Assembly: GCA_963834825.1 (NCBI GenBank)
Contig: CAWICZ010000015.1
Coordinates: 310,001 to 374,000, forward strand
Reading direction: 5' to 3'
DNA length: 64,000 bases
From: JACDAN01 sp963834825
GTDB lineage: Bacteria; Actinomycetota; Thermoleophilia; Gaiellales; Gaiellaceae
In this document: positions 16,874 through 24,216 of the stretch, piece after piece
How positions within the stretch are numbered: the stretch's first letter is position 1
How the letters are laid out: every line of letters starts with the position of its first letter
Program-made: the position numbers and the translations under genes
Notes under the pieces: model-generated
What the model was told of the DNA's origin: nothing
What the model saw: only the letters and a program-made list of their open reading frames with translations
Database searches by the model: none

Positions 16874-17643
16874 GCGACGCCCTCGTCGTCGTCGAGCGCG
16901 AGGACCAGATCGCGACCGTCCTCCTCAACCGCCCGCAGCAGCTGAACGCGCTTTCTGACGAGCTGATGGGGCAGCTCGTCGACTCGCTCGACGAGCTCGA
17001 CCGGGACGACGCCGTCCGCTGCATCGTCGTCGGCGGCTCGGAGCGGGCCTTCGCCGCCGGTGCGGACATCGGCCAGCTCGCGCAGACGTCGTCGATCGAG
17101 ATGTACGCGCAGCGGCGCGTCGACCACTGGGATCAGATCCGGGCTGTGCGGACGCCGCTCGTCGCCGCCGTCTCCGGCTTCTGCCTCGGCGGCGGTTGTG
17201 AGCTCGCGATGGCGTGCGACCTGATCGTCGCCTCGGAGACGGCGAAGTTCGGGCAGCCGGAAACCGGCCTCGGGATCATGCCCGGCGCAGGCGGAACCCA
17301 GCGACTGACACGAGCCGTCGGGAAGGCCCTGGCAATGGACGTGATCCTCAGCGGACGCTTCCTCTCGGCCGACGAGGCGCTGCGCGCAGGGCTCGTCGCG
17401 CGGGTGGTCGCGAAGGAGGCGTGGCTGGCCGAGGCCAAGCGCGTCGCGCGGGACATCGCCTCCAAGGGCCCGGTCGCGAACCGGCTCGCGAAGGAGGCGA
17501 TCGACCGAGCCGACGAGGGCCCGCTCACCCTCGGCGTCGAGTACGAGCGGCGGCTCCTCTACCTCGCGTTCGCCTCCGAGGACGCGAAGGAGGGCCTGAC
17601 CGCGTTTCTCGAGAAGCGCTCACCAGACTTCAAGGGGAGGTAG
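16870..17643 (+). CDS. Enoyl-CoA hydratase
   Basis: This is a typical 257-residue crotonase. It has AFAAGADIGQLAQ and SGFCLGGGCELAMACDL, which form the oxyanion hole and carry one catalytic Glu. FGQPETGLGIMPGAGGTQRL carries the second Glu. The C-terminal EGLTAFLEKRSPDFKGR is the usual hydratase tail. It would hydrate trans-2-enoyl-CoA in beta-oxidation or phenylacetate degradation. It overlaps the preceding hydratase by 4 nt and is followed at 2 nt by the GerW-like gene. Confidence 0.9.
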   Translation: MSDALVVVEREDQIATVLLNRPQQLNALSDELMGQLVDSLDELDRDDAVRCIVVGGSERAFAAGADIGQLAQTSSIEMYAQRRVDHWDQIRAVRTPLVAAVSGFCLGGGCELAMACDLIVASETAKFGQPETGLGIMPGAGGTQRLTRAVGKALAMDVILSGRFLSADEALRAGLVARVVAKEAWLAEAKRVARDIASKGPVANRLAKEAIDRADEGPLTLGVEYERRLLYLAFASEDAKEGLTAFLEKRSPDFKGR

Positions 17644-17645
17644 AG

Positions 17646-17960
17646 ATGCCGAACATCGAAGGGATCCTCGAAGGAGCCCGCGACGCGATCACAGTCAAGC
17701 GGGTCTTCGGCGACCCGGTCGAAGCCGACGGCGTCACGATCGTGCCCGCGGCCGACGTCCGAGGCGGCGGGGGTGGCGGTGGCGACGACGACGACAACGG
17801 CGGAGCAGGCTTCGGGCTCCATGCGCGACCTGCCGGCGCGTGGGTGATCCGCGGCGGTGAGGCGACCTGGAGCCCCGCGATCGACCTGAACCGGATCGCG
17901 GCCTACGCGTTCCTGCTCGGGCTCGTGCTCGCGTTCCGCCGCGGACGCGGCCGGCGCTAA
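17646..17960 (+). CDS. GerW/YtfJ family protein
   Basis: The product has 104 residues. The N-terminus (IEGILEGARDAITVKRVFGDPVEADGVTIVPAADVRGGGG) matches the GerW/YtfJ family first described as spore-associated in Bacillus and widespread in actinobacteria that do not form endospores. A Gly-rich and Asp-rich loop (GGGGGGGDDDDNGG) sits in the middle. A hydrophobic C-terminal segment with a basic tail (AFRRGRGRR) could anchor it in the membrane. The function outside Bacillus is unknown. It is 2 nt after a hydratase stop and ends 4 nt inside the convergent protease gene. Confidence 0.72.
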   Translation: MPNIEGILEGARDAITVKRVFGDPVEADGVTIVPAADVRGGGGGGGDDDDNGGAGFGLHARPAGAWVIRGGEATWSPAIDLNRIAAYAFLLGLVLAFRRGRGRR

Positions 17961-18973
17961 ACGTCCAGCTCGACCGGGGTCAGCTCGATCTCGAAGATCG
18001 AGCCGCCGCGATAGACGGTCGTCCTGACGGTCTGGCCGATCAGGTCGCCGACCATGAGCCGTTGGAGGTCGTCGACGCCGTCGACCGCCTTCCCGTCGAC
18101 CTCGAGGATGAGATCCTCGGGCCGGAGGCCGGCCGCATCCGCCGGGCTGCCCTCGACTGTCTCGACGACCTCGATTGCCGAATCGCGCTCCAGCTCGTTC
18201 GCGAGCCGTGGCGGCAAGGGGCGTGAGCCACCGGCGATTCCGATGTAGGCGCGCCGGAAGAGGCCCTCGCTCATCAGCGCGCCGATGATCCGGCGCGTGG
18301 CGTAGTCGATCGGCACGGCCAGGCCGAGGCCAACCCCCGCGACCGCCGTGTTGATCCCGACGACGCGCCCGTTGCCGTCGGCAAGCGCACCGCCCGAGTT
18401 CCCCGGGTTGAGCGCCGCATCGGTCTGGATCACGTTCTCCACCAGCCGAAACTGGCGCCTCGAGCGAACCGGGAGTGAACGTCCGAGCGCTGAGACGACT
18501 CCGGCGGTGACCGATCCGGCGAAGCCGTTGGGGTTTCCGATCGCGACGACGAGCTGCCCGACGCGGAGGTGCTCGGCGTCGCCGAGCTCCGCCGGGGGAA
18601 CGTCGTGCGACTCGAGCCTGAGCACGGCGAGGTCGGAGAGCGGATCCGATCCGACGATCTCGAACTGAAGCTCGCGCCCGTCGACGAACGAGGCTAGGCC
18701 GGCGCCGTCGGTGCGTTCGATCACGTGGGCCGAGGTGAGCATGAAGCCGTCGGGTGTGATGACGACGCCGCTGCCGGCGCCGTCGAGCCGGCGGCCGCCG
18801 CGAACTCGCCGCGAGACGCGCAGGTTGGCGACGGAGGGTGATAGGCGCTCCGCGACGCTGGTGACGACCCGCGAGTAGGCGTCGAGCGCCTCGGCCTCGG
18901 TCGGAAGAGCACCCTCGGACTGGACGGGTTGGCCGGCGGCCCGGTGTGCCCCGAGAAAGATCAGATCGGCCAC
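17957..18973 (-). CDS. HtrA-like S1C serine protease with PDZ domain
   Basis: This 338-residue trypsin-fold protease carries the catalytic triad: His in TSAHVIE, Asp in LSDLAVLRLE and Ser in NPGNSGGALAD. A C-terminal PDZ domain (EGSPADAAGLRPEDLILEVDGKAV) follows. Unlike most DegP/HtrA proteins, it shows no signal peptide or N-terminal membrane anchor in the visible 40 residues. It may therefore be cytoplasmic, or the start may be further upstream, although the sequence before GTG 18973 gives no support for that. It converges with the GerW-like gene. Confidence 0.88.
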   Translation of the reverse strand: MADLIFLGAHRAAGQPVQSEGALPTEAEALDAYSRVVTSVAERLSPSVANLRVSRRVRGGRRLDGAGSGVVITPDGFMLTSAHVIERTDGAGLASFVDGRELQFEIVGSDPLSDLAVLRLESHDVPPAELGDAEHLRVGQLVVAIGNPNGFAGSVTAGVVSALGRSLPVRSRRQFRLVENVIQTDAALNPGNSGGALADGNGRVVGINTAVAGVGLGLAVPIDYATRRIIGALMSEGLFRRAYIGIAGGSRPLPPRLANELERDSAIEVVETVEGSPADAAGLRPEDLILEVDGKAVDGVDDLQRLMVGDLIGQTVRTTVYRGGSIFEIELTPVELDV

Positions 18974-19016
18974 CGGATCACGGTAGCTACGGCGCCGCGG
19001 GCTGCGTCGGCGGGGG

Positions 19017-20216
19017 CTAGCGGGCGGTCCGGTCGGTCGAGTCGCTCACCCGGACGACTTGCGCGAGCAGCAGCGTGCCGAGAGCGGCGGTCGACAACGT
19101 CAACAGACCGATGATGATCAAGACGAAAGGATCGGAGAATGGATCGTCGGCCGCCGCGCCGAGGCGACCGGGGAGCTCCCGGACCTTTGTGGCGAGCCCT
19201 TCGGCCACATTGACGATCGGCTCTTTCGCCCGGTCGAGGACCGACTTGTCGCCACTGGTGCTCTGGTTACTCCCTGGGCCGACTGCAGTTCCGCTCGTCG
19301 CGCTGCCGACCGTCGTCTCAGCGGATCGACAGGCGCTTGCGTGCTGCGCCTTGCGGAGCTCGGCGGCGGTCATCCGTTTGCCGTTCACGATCACTACGGT
19401 CACGACGGCGACATCGGCCCTCGCGCCCTTGGGGCGGACGCGCAGACGGTAGGTGCCGTCGGGCAGCGGCCGGCCCCGCACTCGACCGCGGAACGGTATG
19501 CGGTTGACCCCGGCTCGGCCGCGCACGGCGAAGCTACCGACGCGCTCACACGAGGGGTACACGCGAACGATCGTGAAGCGAAGGGTCGCAGGCCGCGAGA
19601 GCTTGAAGACGAGCGTCGTGCCGCCGTTCCTTCGTCCGGGCCGAACGATCGCTCGCGAGGCGCGCACCGTATGTCCACCCGGAGCCTGCGAGCGTCCGAC
19701 CTCGCCGGGCGCAGTCACGAACGGGCTCGGCGAGGAGCTGCCGGCGCTGGAGTTACCGGGCCCGCTCGAACCGGATCCGCCCGAGGCGGGCGCGGATGCT
19801 CCTGTCCCACCGCTCGTCGCAGGTGACGAGCCGCCGGCCGGGGAGGAAGTCGATCCGACGGTCACACCGGGCAGCGGCGGCGTCTGAACTTTGGGCAGTG
19901 GCGGGGGCGTCTCAACCTTGGGCACTGGGGGCGTCTGCACCTTGGGCAGGGGCGGTACCGGTGGAAGCGAGGGCGGGGGCGGCAGCGGCGGCGGAGGCGG
20001 AAGCGAAGGAGCCGGCGGGAGCGGCGGCGGCAGCGGAGGTGGAGGTGGAAGTGTCGGCAGCGGCGGCGCAGGCGGCAGCGGCGGCAACGGTGGCGGAGGC
20101 GGCAGCGCAAGCTGCGGCGACGCGCTCCCTGGGGCACTTGCCGAGGCGATCTCCGCCGCGCTCGCGGGGATTAGGCACGCGATCGCTACGAAAATCGATG
20201 CAAAGAATGGCCGCAT
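19017..20216 (-). CDS. Proline-rich surface protein with C-terminal membrane anchor
   Basis: The 399-residue protein starts with a clear signal peptide (MRPFFASIFVAIACLIPASA). Residues 38-118 are a proline-rich stalk made of LPPPPxLPP-like repeats, then VPKVETPP/LPKVQTPP repeats. A Gly/Ser-rich linker leads to a beta-rich domain (TLRFTIVRVYPSCERVG ... PLPDGTYRLRVRPKG), which has the look of a FlgD-type immunoglobulin-like fold. The C-terminus has one transmembrane helix (FVLIIIGLLTLSTAALGTLLLA) and a short polar tail. A wall-spanning stalk that presents a domain outside the membrane is inferred; the function is unknown. The strongly skewed proline codons explain the GGC-rich strand at 19890-20100. 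Confidence 0.78.
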   Translation of the reverse strand: MRPFFASIFVAIACLIPASAAEIASASAPGSASPQLALPPPPPLPPLPPAPPLPTLPPPPPLPPPLPPAPSLPPPPPLPPPPSLPPVPPLPKVQTPPVPKVETPPPLPKVQTPPLPGVTVGSTSSPAGGSSPATSGGTGASAPASGGSGSSGPGNSSAGSSSPSPFVTAPGEVGRSQAPGGHTVRASRAIVRPGRRNGGTTLVFKLSRPATLRFTIVRVYPSCERVGSFAVRGRAGVNRIPFRGRVRGRPLPDGTYRLRVRPKGARADVAVVTVVIVNGKRMTAAELRKAQHASACRSAETTVGSATSGTAVGPGSNQSTSGDKSVLDRAKEPIVNVAEGLATKVRELPGRLGAAADDPFSDPFVLIIIGLLTLSTAALGTLLLAQVVRVSDSTDRTAR

Positions 20217-20277
20217 ATCTGCCCTAAGAACGCCCCTGCCGCCCGATCGGATACGGGCGATGCGCGAAGATTAGCCA

Positions 20278-21048
20278 ATGCCTGAAGTAGAGACCAGCCG
20301 CGACGGCGCGGTGTTGACGATCACTCTCAACAGGCCTGACGTCCTCAACGCCTTCAACGCCGCGCTGCACGCCGCGCTCGCCGCCGCGCTCAAGGAGGCC
20401 CGCGACCCGGAGATCCGTGCGGTCGTCGTCACCGGCGCGGGGCGCGGCTTTTGCGTCGGGCAGGACCTGACCGAGTTCCGTGAGGCGTCCGGCGACATCG
20501 CCGACCGGCTGCGGAGCAGCTATCACCCCAACGTGCGCGCCGTCCGCGCGCTCGAGAAGCCCGTGATCGCCGCGGTCAACGGGCCGGCGGCCGGCGCGGG
20601 CCTCTCGTTCGCCTGCGTCTGCGACATCCGGCTCGCCGCCGAGTCCGCCTCGTTCATTCCCGCCTTCGTCAACATCGGCCTCATCCCCGACTCCGGCGGC
20701 ACGTTCTTCATCGCGCGGCTTCTCGGACCGGCCCGTGCGTTCGAGTGGATGACATCCGGCCGCCGCCTCACTGCCGCCGAGGCGCACGCCTGGGGCCTCG
20801 TCTCGGAAGTGGTCGGGGACGATGGGCTCGCGGCGCGCGCCGCCGAGCTCGCGGCCACGCTCGCCGCAATGCCGACGCGTGCGATCGGGATGACGAAGCG
20901 CCTCTTCGAAGCCGCTCCGACCAACGACCTGGAGGAGCAGCTCGAGCTCGAAGCGCAGCTGCAGTCGGTCGCCACGCAGACTGAGGACTTCCGGGAAGGC
21001 GTCGCCGCCTTTCTCGAGAAGCGCGACCCCGAGTTCAAGGGGCGCTAG
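20278..21048 (+). CDS. paaG: Enoyl-CoA hydratase/isomerase, PaaG-like
   Basis: This 256-residue crotonase-fold protein resembles PaaG, the ring 1,2-epoxyphenylacetyl-CoA isomerase that opens the epoxide to an oxepin in phenylacetate breakdown. Features favouring PaaG are GAGRGFCVGQDLTEF, NGPAAGAGLSFACVCD and AFVNIGLIPDSGGTFF, where the Asp replaces a Glu usual in hydratases. The C-terminal tail FLEKRDPEFKGR is typical. It is not joined to paaABCD, which lie 5 kb away on the other strand, but it would supply the next pathway step. Its end overlaps the convergent hydrolase gene by 4 nt. Confidence 0.8.
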   Translation: MPEVETSRDGAVLTITLNRPDVLNAFNAALHAALAAALKEARDPEIRAVVVTGAGRGFCVGQDLTEFREASGDIADRLRSSYHPNVRAVRALEKPVIAAVNGPAAGAGLSFACVCDIRLAAESASFIPAFVNIGLIPDSGGTFFIARLLGPARAFEWMTSGRRLTAAEAHAWGLVSEVVGDDGLAARAAELAATLAAMPTRAIGMTKRLFEAAPTNDLEEQLELEAQLQSVATQTEDFREGVAAFLEKRDPEFKGR

Positions 21049-21659
21049 GCGAGTAACTGCGGAAGCCAGGCTCGGACAGCGGCGGCCACCGCGTCGAGGT
21101 CCGTGCTCACGCCGTGTGTCCCCGGGACCTCGACCACAGTCCGAGTCTTCGAGCCCGGCGGGATTCCGAACGGATCTCGCGCGCCCTGCACGACCAGCGT
21201 CGGGACGCGGACGGCCTCGAGCTCGGGGAGGCGGCTCGGCGCCGCAGGCTTCCCCGACCGGCGCGGCGGCTGCAGCGGGAACGCGACGCAGACGACGCCG
21301 ACGGCATCGGTCACCTCCGCGGTGCGGCACGCCACGCGCGCGCCCAGCGACCGGCCGCCGACGACGAGCGGCAATCCGCTCAGCTCCTCGGCGACCAGGT
21401 GCTCGACCGCCGCAATCCAGGCGGCGTCGAGCTGTTTGGCGGGAGCCGGACTGCGTCTCCCCGCGACGCGGTAGGGCTGCTCGACCAGGGCGACGCTGAG
21501 CCCCTCTGCCAGTGCGGCGTCCTTCACGGCCACAAGGTCGCGCGATGACACCCCTCCACCGGCGCCGTGTCCGAGGGCCAGTGCGGCCCTAGGCTGATCC
21601 GCGGGATGCAGGTGCGCGCTGGCCGGACCGTGCGGGGTGTCGATCGCGAGCGTCGCCAC
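21045..21659 (-). CDS. Alpha/beta hydrolase (KANL3/Tex30-like)
   Basis: This is a compact 204-residue alpha/beta hydrolase. Nucleophile Ser is in the elbow VVGGRSLGARVA, the acid in VQGARDPFG and His in VPGTHGVS, completing the triad in the correct order. The short cap-less form and LGHGAGGGVSSRDL oxyanion region resemble the KANL3/Tex30 group, whose substrates are largely unknown. It is the distal gene of the minus-strand operon that begins with the SelW-like gene. Confidence 0.82.
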   Translation of the reverse strand: MATLAIDTPHGPASAHLHPADQPRAALALGHGAGGGVSSRDLVAVKDAALAEGLSVALVEQPYRVAGRRSPAPAKQLDAAWIAAVEHLVAEELSGLPLVVGGRSLGARVACRTAEVTDAVGVVCVAFPLQPPRRSGKPAAPSRLPELEAVRVPTLVVQGARDPFGIPPGSKTRTVVEVPGTHGVSTDLDAVAAAVRAWLPQLLA

Positions 21660-21668
21660 GAGGCGCCC

Positions 21669-22121
21669 CTACGTCGGCCGCGCGCAGGTCGTGAAGCCGA
21701 TGCGCGCCGCGATTGTCGCTGCCTCGTCCGCCGGCCCGGACGACTGCTCGATCGCGGCCTGCGCTCGCGCCTCACGACCGGCGTAAGCCTCCTCACCGGC
21801 CGCCTCGGCGAGGTTGAGCTGCTGATCGAGGAGCTGGAGCATGCGGTTGTAGTCGGCCGCCGTATCCGCGGGCGGCGTCAGGCCGCGAAGTTCACGGTTC
21901 TGCTCCCGGGCCAGTGGAACCGCGCGCCGCATGTAGACGGCGAAGTCGCGGAGGAACGTCTGTGGCACCGGAATCCCCCCGATTCGCTGGGCGTATTGCT
22001 GGCATACCGCGTCGGCCCGTTGGATGAACTGCTCCTGCTCCCCTGACCCTCCGTCGCTTCCGATCTCGCAGCCGGCGAGGAGGCAGGCGGCAAGCGCGAG
22101 CGCTACGGCTTGACGGCCCAT
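21669..22121 (-). CDS. Putative lipoprotein, helical
   Basis: The 150-residue product begins MGRQAVALALAACLLAGCEIG, a lipoprotein signal with lipobox LAGC, so Cys18 should be lipidated. The mature part is helical with a conserved-looking pattern (FIQRADAVCQQYAQRI ... YNRMLQLLDQQLNLAEA) and two further Cys that could pair. This resembles small actinobacterial lipoproteins of unknown function. The ATG lies 19 nt inside the end of the methyltransferase gene, which supports this start over an upstream one. Confidence 0.7.
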   Translation of the reverse strand: MGRQAVALALAACLLAGCEIGSDGGSGEQEQFIQRADAVCQQYAQRIGGIPVPQTFLRDFAVYMRRAVPLAREQNRELRGLTPPADTAADYNRMLQLLDQQLNLAEAAGEEAYAGREARAQAAIEQSSGPADEAATIAARIGFTTCARPT

Positions 22122-22972
22122 ACGTACGCGCTCGCCATCCGCCAGACCCCGCGACCCTGCTCGACGAGCGGTCGCAGCTTGGAGACGAGCGCAGCCCGCT
22201 CCTCCGGAGTGAGCGCCTGCTCCATCGCCTCGTCGAGCGTCGGGATCTTCGGGTTTCCGGAGCTCTGCAGCATCGTTTCCCACCGCCGAACCTCGTGAGG
22301 TCTGATCTCGGCCTCGAGCGTCAGCCGAATCGGAAAGAAGCCCGCTGCCTCGACCTGCCGCAGGAGATCGCGCTCGTCGAAGTCGAGCATCGGGTCGGAC
22401 TCGGGCTGGATCGCCTCGAACACCTCGTTGACCTTGGCCATCAGGTCGCGCACGCCGTCGAGCTCGAAGCCCCAGTTCTCCCGCCGCTCCTCCAGGCCGA
22501 AGCGGTTGATCGGCTCGAAGAGCGACAGGCGACCGCCGGGCCGAAGAACGCGGTGGAACTCGCGGAACGCACGATCCTTGTCTTCGACGTAGATCAGCAC
22601 CGATCGGGTGGTGACGACGTCGATGGACGCGTCCTCGACCCCGGCCAGTTCCTCGGCCGAAGCCTCGACGAAGCGGCAGCGATCGAGCAGGTCCGCGGCG
22701 GCGCTGAGCTGACGACAGTCGTCGAGCAGCGGCTTCGAGATGTCCACGAAGACGACCTCGCCGGCGCCCTGCCCGAGTGCGCCGAAGCCGATCAGCCCGT
22801 TTCCGCAGCCGACATCGAGCAGCGTCTCACCGGGCTGGAGCTCGGCGCCCGCGAGGACGCGGTCGCGGACGACGGCGAGCTGCTCGAGCACGCGCGCCTC
22901 GTACGCGGCGTCGCCGCCCGTCCGGCGGGTGCGAATCCAATCGGCCCAGCGGTCCGTCGAGGCCACGGCCAA
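22103..22972 (-). CDS. Class I SAM-dependent methyltransferase
   Basis: The 289-residue enzyme has SAM motif I (LLDVGCGNGLIGFGAL), an acidic motif II (VVFVDIS), and the post-motif segment DVVTTRSVLIYVEDKDRAFREFHRVLRPGGRLSLFEP. The C-terminal 110 residues form an additional domain with no motif I can place. Substrate unknown. It ends inside the lipoprotein gene and starts 5 nt after the XRE regulator, so it is in the same operon. Confidence 0.85.
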   Translation of the reverse strand: MAVASTDRWADWIRTRRTGGDAAYEARVLEQLAVVRDRVLAGAELQPGETLLDVGCGNGLIGFGALGQGAGEVVFVDISKPLLDDCRQLSAAADLLDRCRFVEASAEELAGVEDASIDVVTTRSVLIYVEDKDRAFREFHRVLRPGGRLSLFEPINRFGLEERRENWGFELDGVRDLMAKVNEVFEAIQPESDPMLDFDERDLLRQVEAAGFFPIRLTLEAEIRPHEVRRWETMLQSSGNPKIPTLDEAMEQALTPEERAALVSKLRPLVEQGRGVWRMASAYVWAVKP

Positions 22973-22977
22973 CGACT

Positions 22978-23280
22978 CTAGCGGCGGCTCGTCCTCGGCC
23001 TGAGGTCGACCTCGAGCTCGCAGTCGAGCGCGTTCGCGATGCGCAGGAGGGTGTCGATCCGCGGCGGACGACCCCCGGATTCCAGCCGCGCGATCGCAGA
23101 CTGAGTCGTGCCGGTCAGCTCGGCGAGCTCGGCCTGCGAGAGGCCCAGGTCGCGGCGCCTGGCTGTCACCTGGTCGGCAATCGCTGCAAAGAACCAGCCC
23201 TGATCGGGATCGACGTGCGCGAGGCGCTCGCGAATCCGCTCGAGTGTCTCGCCGCTTCGCCGCTTGCGCTCGGTTGCCAC
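22978..23280 (-). CDS. XRE-family HTH transcriptional regulator
   Basis: The 100-residue protein is a small Cro/C1-type regulator. The helix-turn-helix is residues 46-90 or so (LGLSQAELAELTGTTQSAIARLESG), followed by RIDTLLRIANALDCELEVDL, typical of HigA-like antitoxins and autoregulators. No toxin gene is adjacent; upstream lies the SelW-like gene and downstream the methyltransferase. An inverted repeat TATAGC-N6-GCTATA sits 9-26 nt before the GTG start, where an autoregulator would bind. The repeat lies inside the operon, between the SelW-like gene and this one. Confidence 0.85.
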   Translation of the reverse strand: MATERKRRSGETLERIRERLAHVDPDQGWFFAAIADQVTARRRDLGLSQAELAELTGTTQSAIARLESGGRPPRIDTLLRIANALDCELEVDLRPRTSRR

Positions 23281-23288
23281 GATGCGGT

Positions 23289-23306
23289 TATAGCAGAGCG
23301 GCTATA
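23289..23306. promoter_or_regulatory. Inverted repeat TATAGC-N6-GCTATA, possible XRE operator
   Basis: The arms at 23289-23294 and 23301-23306 are perfectly complementary, spaced by 6 nt. They are AT-rich in a very GC-rich context and directly precede the XRE gene. Autoregulation is inferred from position and symmetry. Confidence 0.5.
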
Positions 23307-23319
23307 GGAGAGGCCGCGA

Positions 23320-23538
23320 CTAGGCCTGCAACGCCGCGAGGATCTCGTCGTGCTCGGGGAAGCGGCCGGCCTCGTGCTTCGAGAAGACGAGCTCGCCGTC
23401 CCGCACCACATCGAACTGTCCTTTCCCGCCTGGGATGTCCCGGGCCGCGATTCCGTTCGACTCCAACTCGGCCACGAGACTCGCGGCCCGCTCGTCGTAG
23501 CCCGTTCAGGTCGGGCAGTAGAAGATCTCGACGGCCAC
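23320..23538 (-). CDS. SelW/SelT/SelH-like (Rdx) thioredoxin-fold protein, candidate selenoprotein with in-frame TGA
   Basis: Reading through one TGA gives a 72-residue protein starting at GTG 23538 and ending with TAG at 23320-23322. The sequence runs VAVEIFYCPT, then TGA, then TGYDERAASLVAELESNG. The TGA is codon 11 and forms Cys8-Pro-Thr-Sec11, the CxxU redox motif of the Rdx family. The remaining part matches the family: GGKGQFDVVRDGELVFSKHEAGRFPEHDEI, where the GxFDV and SK...GRFP pieces are hallmarks. Downstream of the TGA a 19-nt hairpin fits a bacterial SECIS (separate entry). These proteins act as small cytoplasmic thiol/selenol redox factors. Conventional gene calling would miss it. 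A miscalled TGC would give an ordinary CxxC homologue. It heads the operon running to the hydrolase at 21045. Confidence 0.78.
23470..23488 (-). promoter_or_regulatory. SECIS-like hairpin
   Basis: On the mRNA the 19 nt GGCCGCGAGUCUCGUGGCC fold into seven pairs (one G-U) with an AGUCU loop, or eight pairs with loop GUC. The loop G is 26 nt after the UGA. Bacterial SECIS elements are known to lie just downstream of UGA with a G at the start of the apical loop, about 16-37 nt away, and this one satisfies both. Confidence 0.6.
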
Positions 23539-23592
23539 GCTTGGGAGCCTACCCGCGTCTAAGGCGTCGACTTGGCGACGCCGACCGGAAAG

Positions 23593-23616
23593 GCCGTGCG
23601 GGCTTGCCCGCGCGGC
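23593..23616. other. GC-rich hairpin between the SelW-like gene and lemA
   Basis: GCCG-T-GCGGGC, TT, GCCCGC-G-CGGC forms an 11-pair stem with one T-G wobble. It lies 20 nt upstream of lemA in the divergent intergenic region. It may be a leader structure of lemA; there is no T-tract. Confidence 0.35.
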
Positions 23617-23636
23617 CGGCTTAGTAGAGTCGTCCC

Positions 23637-24212
23637 GTGGTCTGGGTGATCGTGCTGCTCGTCGTCGTCGCATTGATCGCGATCGGCCTGGTCGTCCTCT
23701 ACAACCGGTTCGTCCGCCTGCGGAACCGCGTCGACAACGCCTGGGCCCAGATCGAGGTCCAGCTGAAGCGGCGCTGGGATCTGATCCCGAACCTCGTCGA
23801 AACCGTCAAGGGGTACGCCGCGCACGAACGCGAGACGTTCCAGAACGTCACCGAGGCGCGAGCCGCCGCGCAGCGGGCGCAGACGCCTGGCGAAGCGGCG
23901 CAGGCGGAAGGGCTGCTCAGCCAAGCGCTCGGACGCCTGATCGCCGTCGCCGAGGCGTACCCGGAGCTCCAGGCCGACGAGAACTTCCGCCAGCTGCAGA
24001 CCGAGCTCGCCGAGACGGAGAACCGGATCGCCGTCTCCCGCCAGGTCTACAACGACACGGTGTTGACCTACAACAACGCGATTCAGACGGTTCCGGGCAC
24101 CTTTGTCGCCGGCCCCTTCGGCTTCGCCGGGCGCGAGTTCTTCGACGTCGAGGACGACGCGCAGCGCGAACCGCCGCAAGTCAGCTTCACACCCGGCGCG
24201 CCTACGGGCTGA
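23637..24212 (+). CDS. lemA: LemA family protein
   Basis: LemA is an inner-membrane protein of 191 residues here, normal for the family. It has a single N-terminal helix (VWVIVLLVVVALIAIGLVVLYNRF) and a coiled, mainly cytoplasmic or extracytoplasmic helical domain. Motifs RVDNAWAQIEVQLKRRWDLIPNLVETVKGYA and NRIAVSRQVYNDTVLTYNNAIQ are diagnostic. Function is unsettled; it is commonly paired with DUF2207 or TPM-domain proteins, as here, where the DUF2207 gene starts 4 nt after its stop. Confidence 0.93.
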   Translation: MVWVIVLLVVVALIAIGLVVLYNRFVRLRNRVDNAWAQIEVQLKRRWDLIPNLVETVKGYAAHERETFQNVTEARAAAQRAQTPGEAAQAEGLLSQALGRLIAVAEAYPELQADENFRQLQTELAETENRIAVSRQVYNDTVLTYNNAIQTVPGTFVAGPFGFAGREFFDVEDDAQREPPQVSFTPGAPTG

Positions 24213-24216
24213 CGGC

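Noticed and set aside
19890..20110. Dense GGC-rich repeat tract that looks like a structural or replication repeat
   Set aside because: It is the complement of proline codons in the LPPPP stalk of the minus-strand surface protein.
22978..23280. XRE gene as the antitoxin half of a toxin-antitoxin pair
   Set aside because: The adjacent genes are a thioredoxin-fold SelW-like protein and a methyltransferase; no toxin-like small protein is present on either side.
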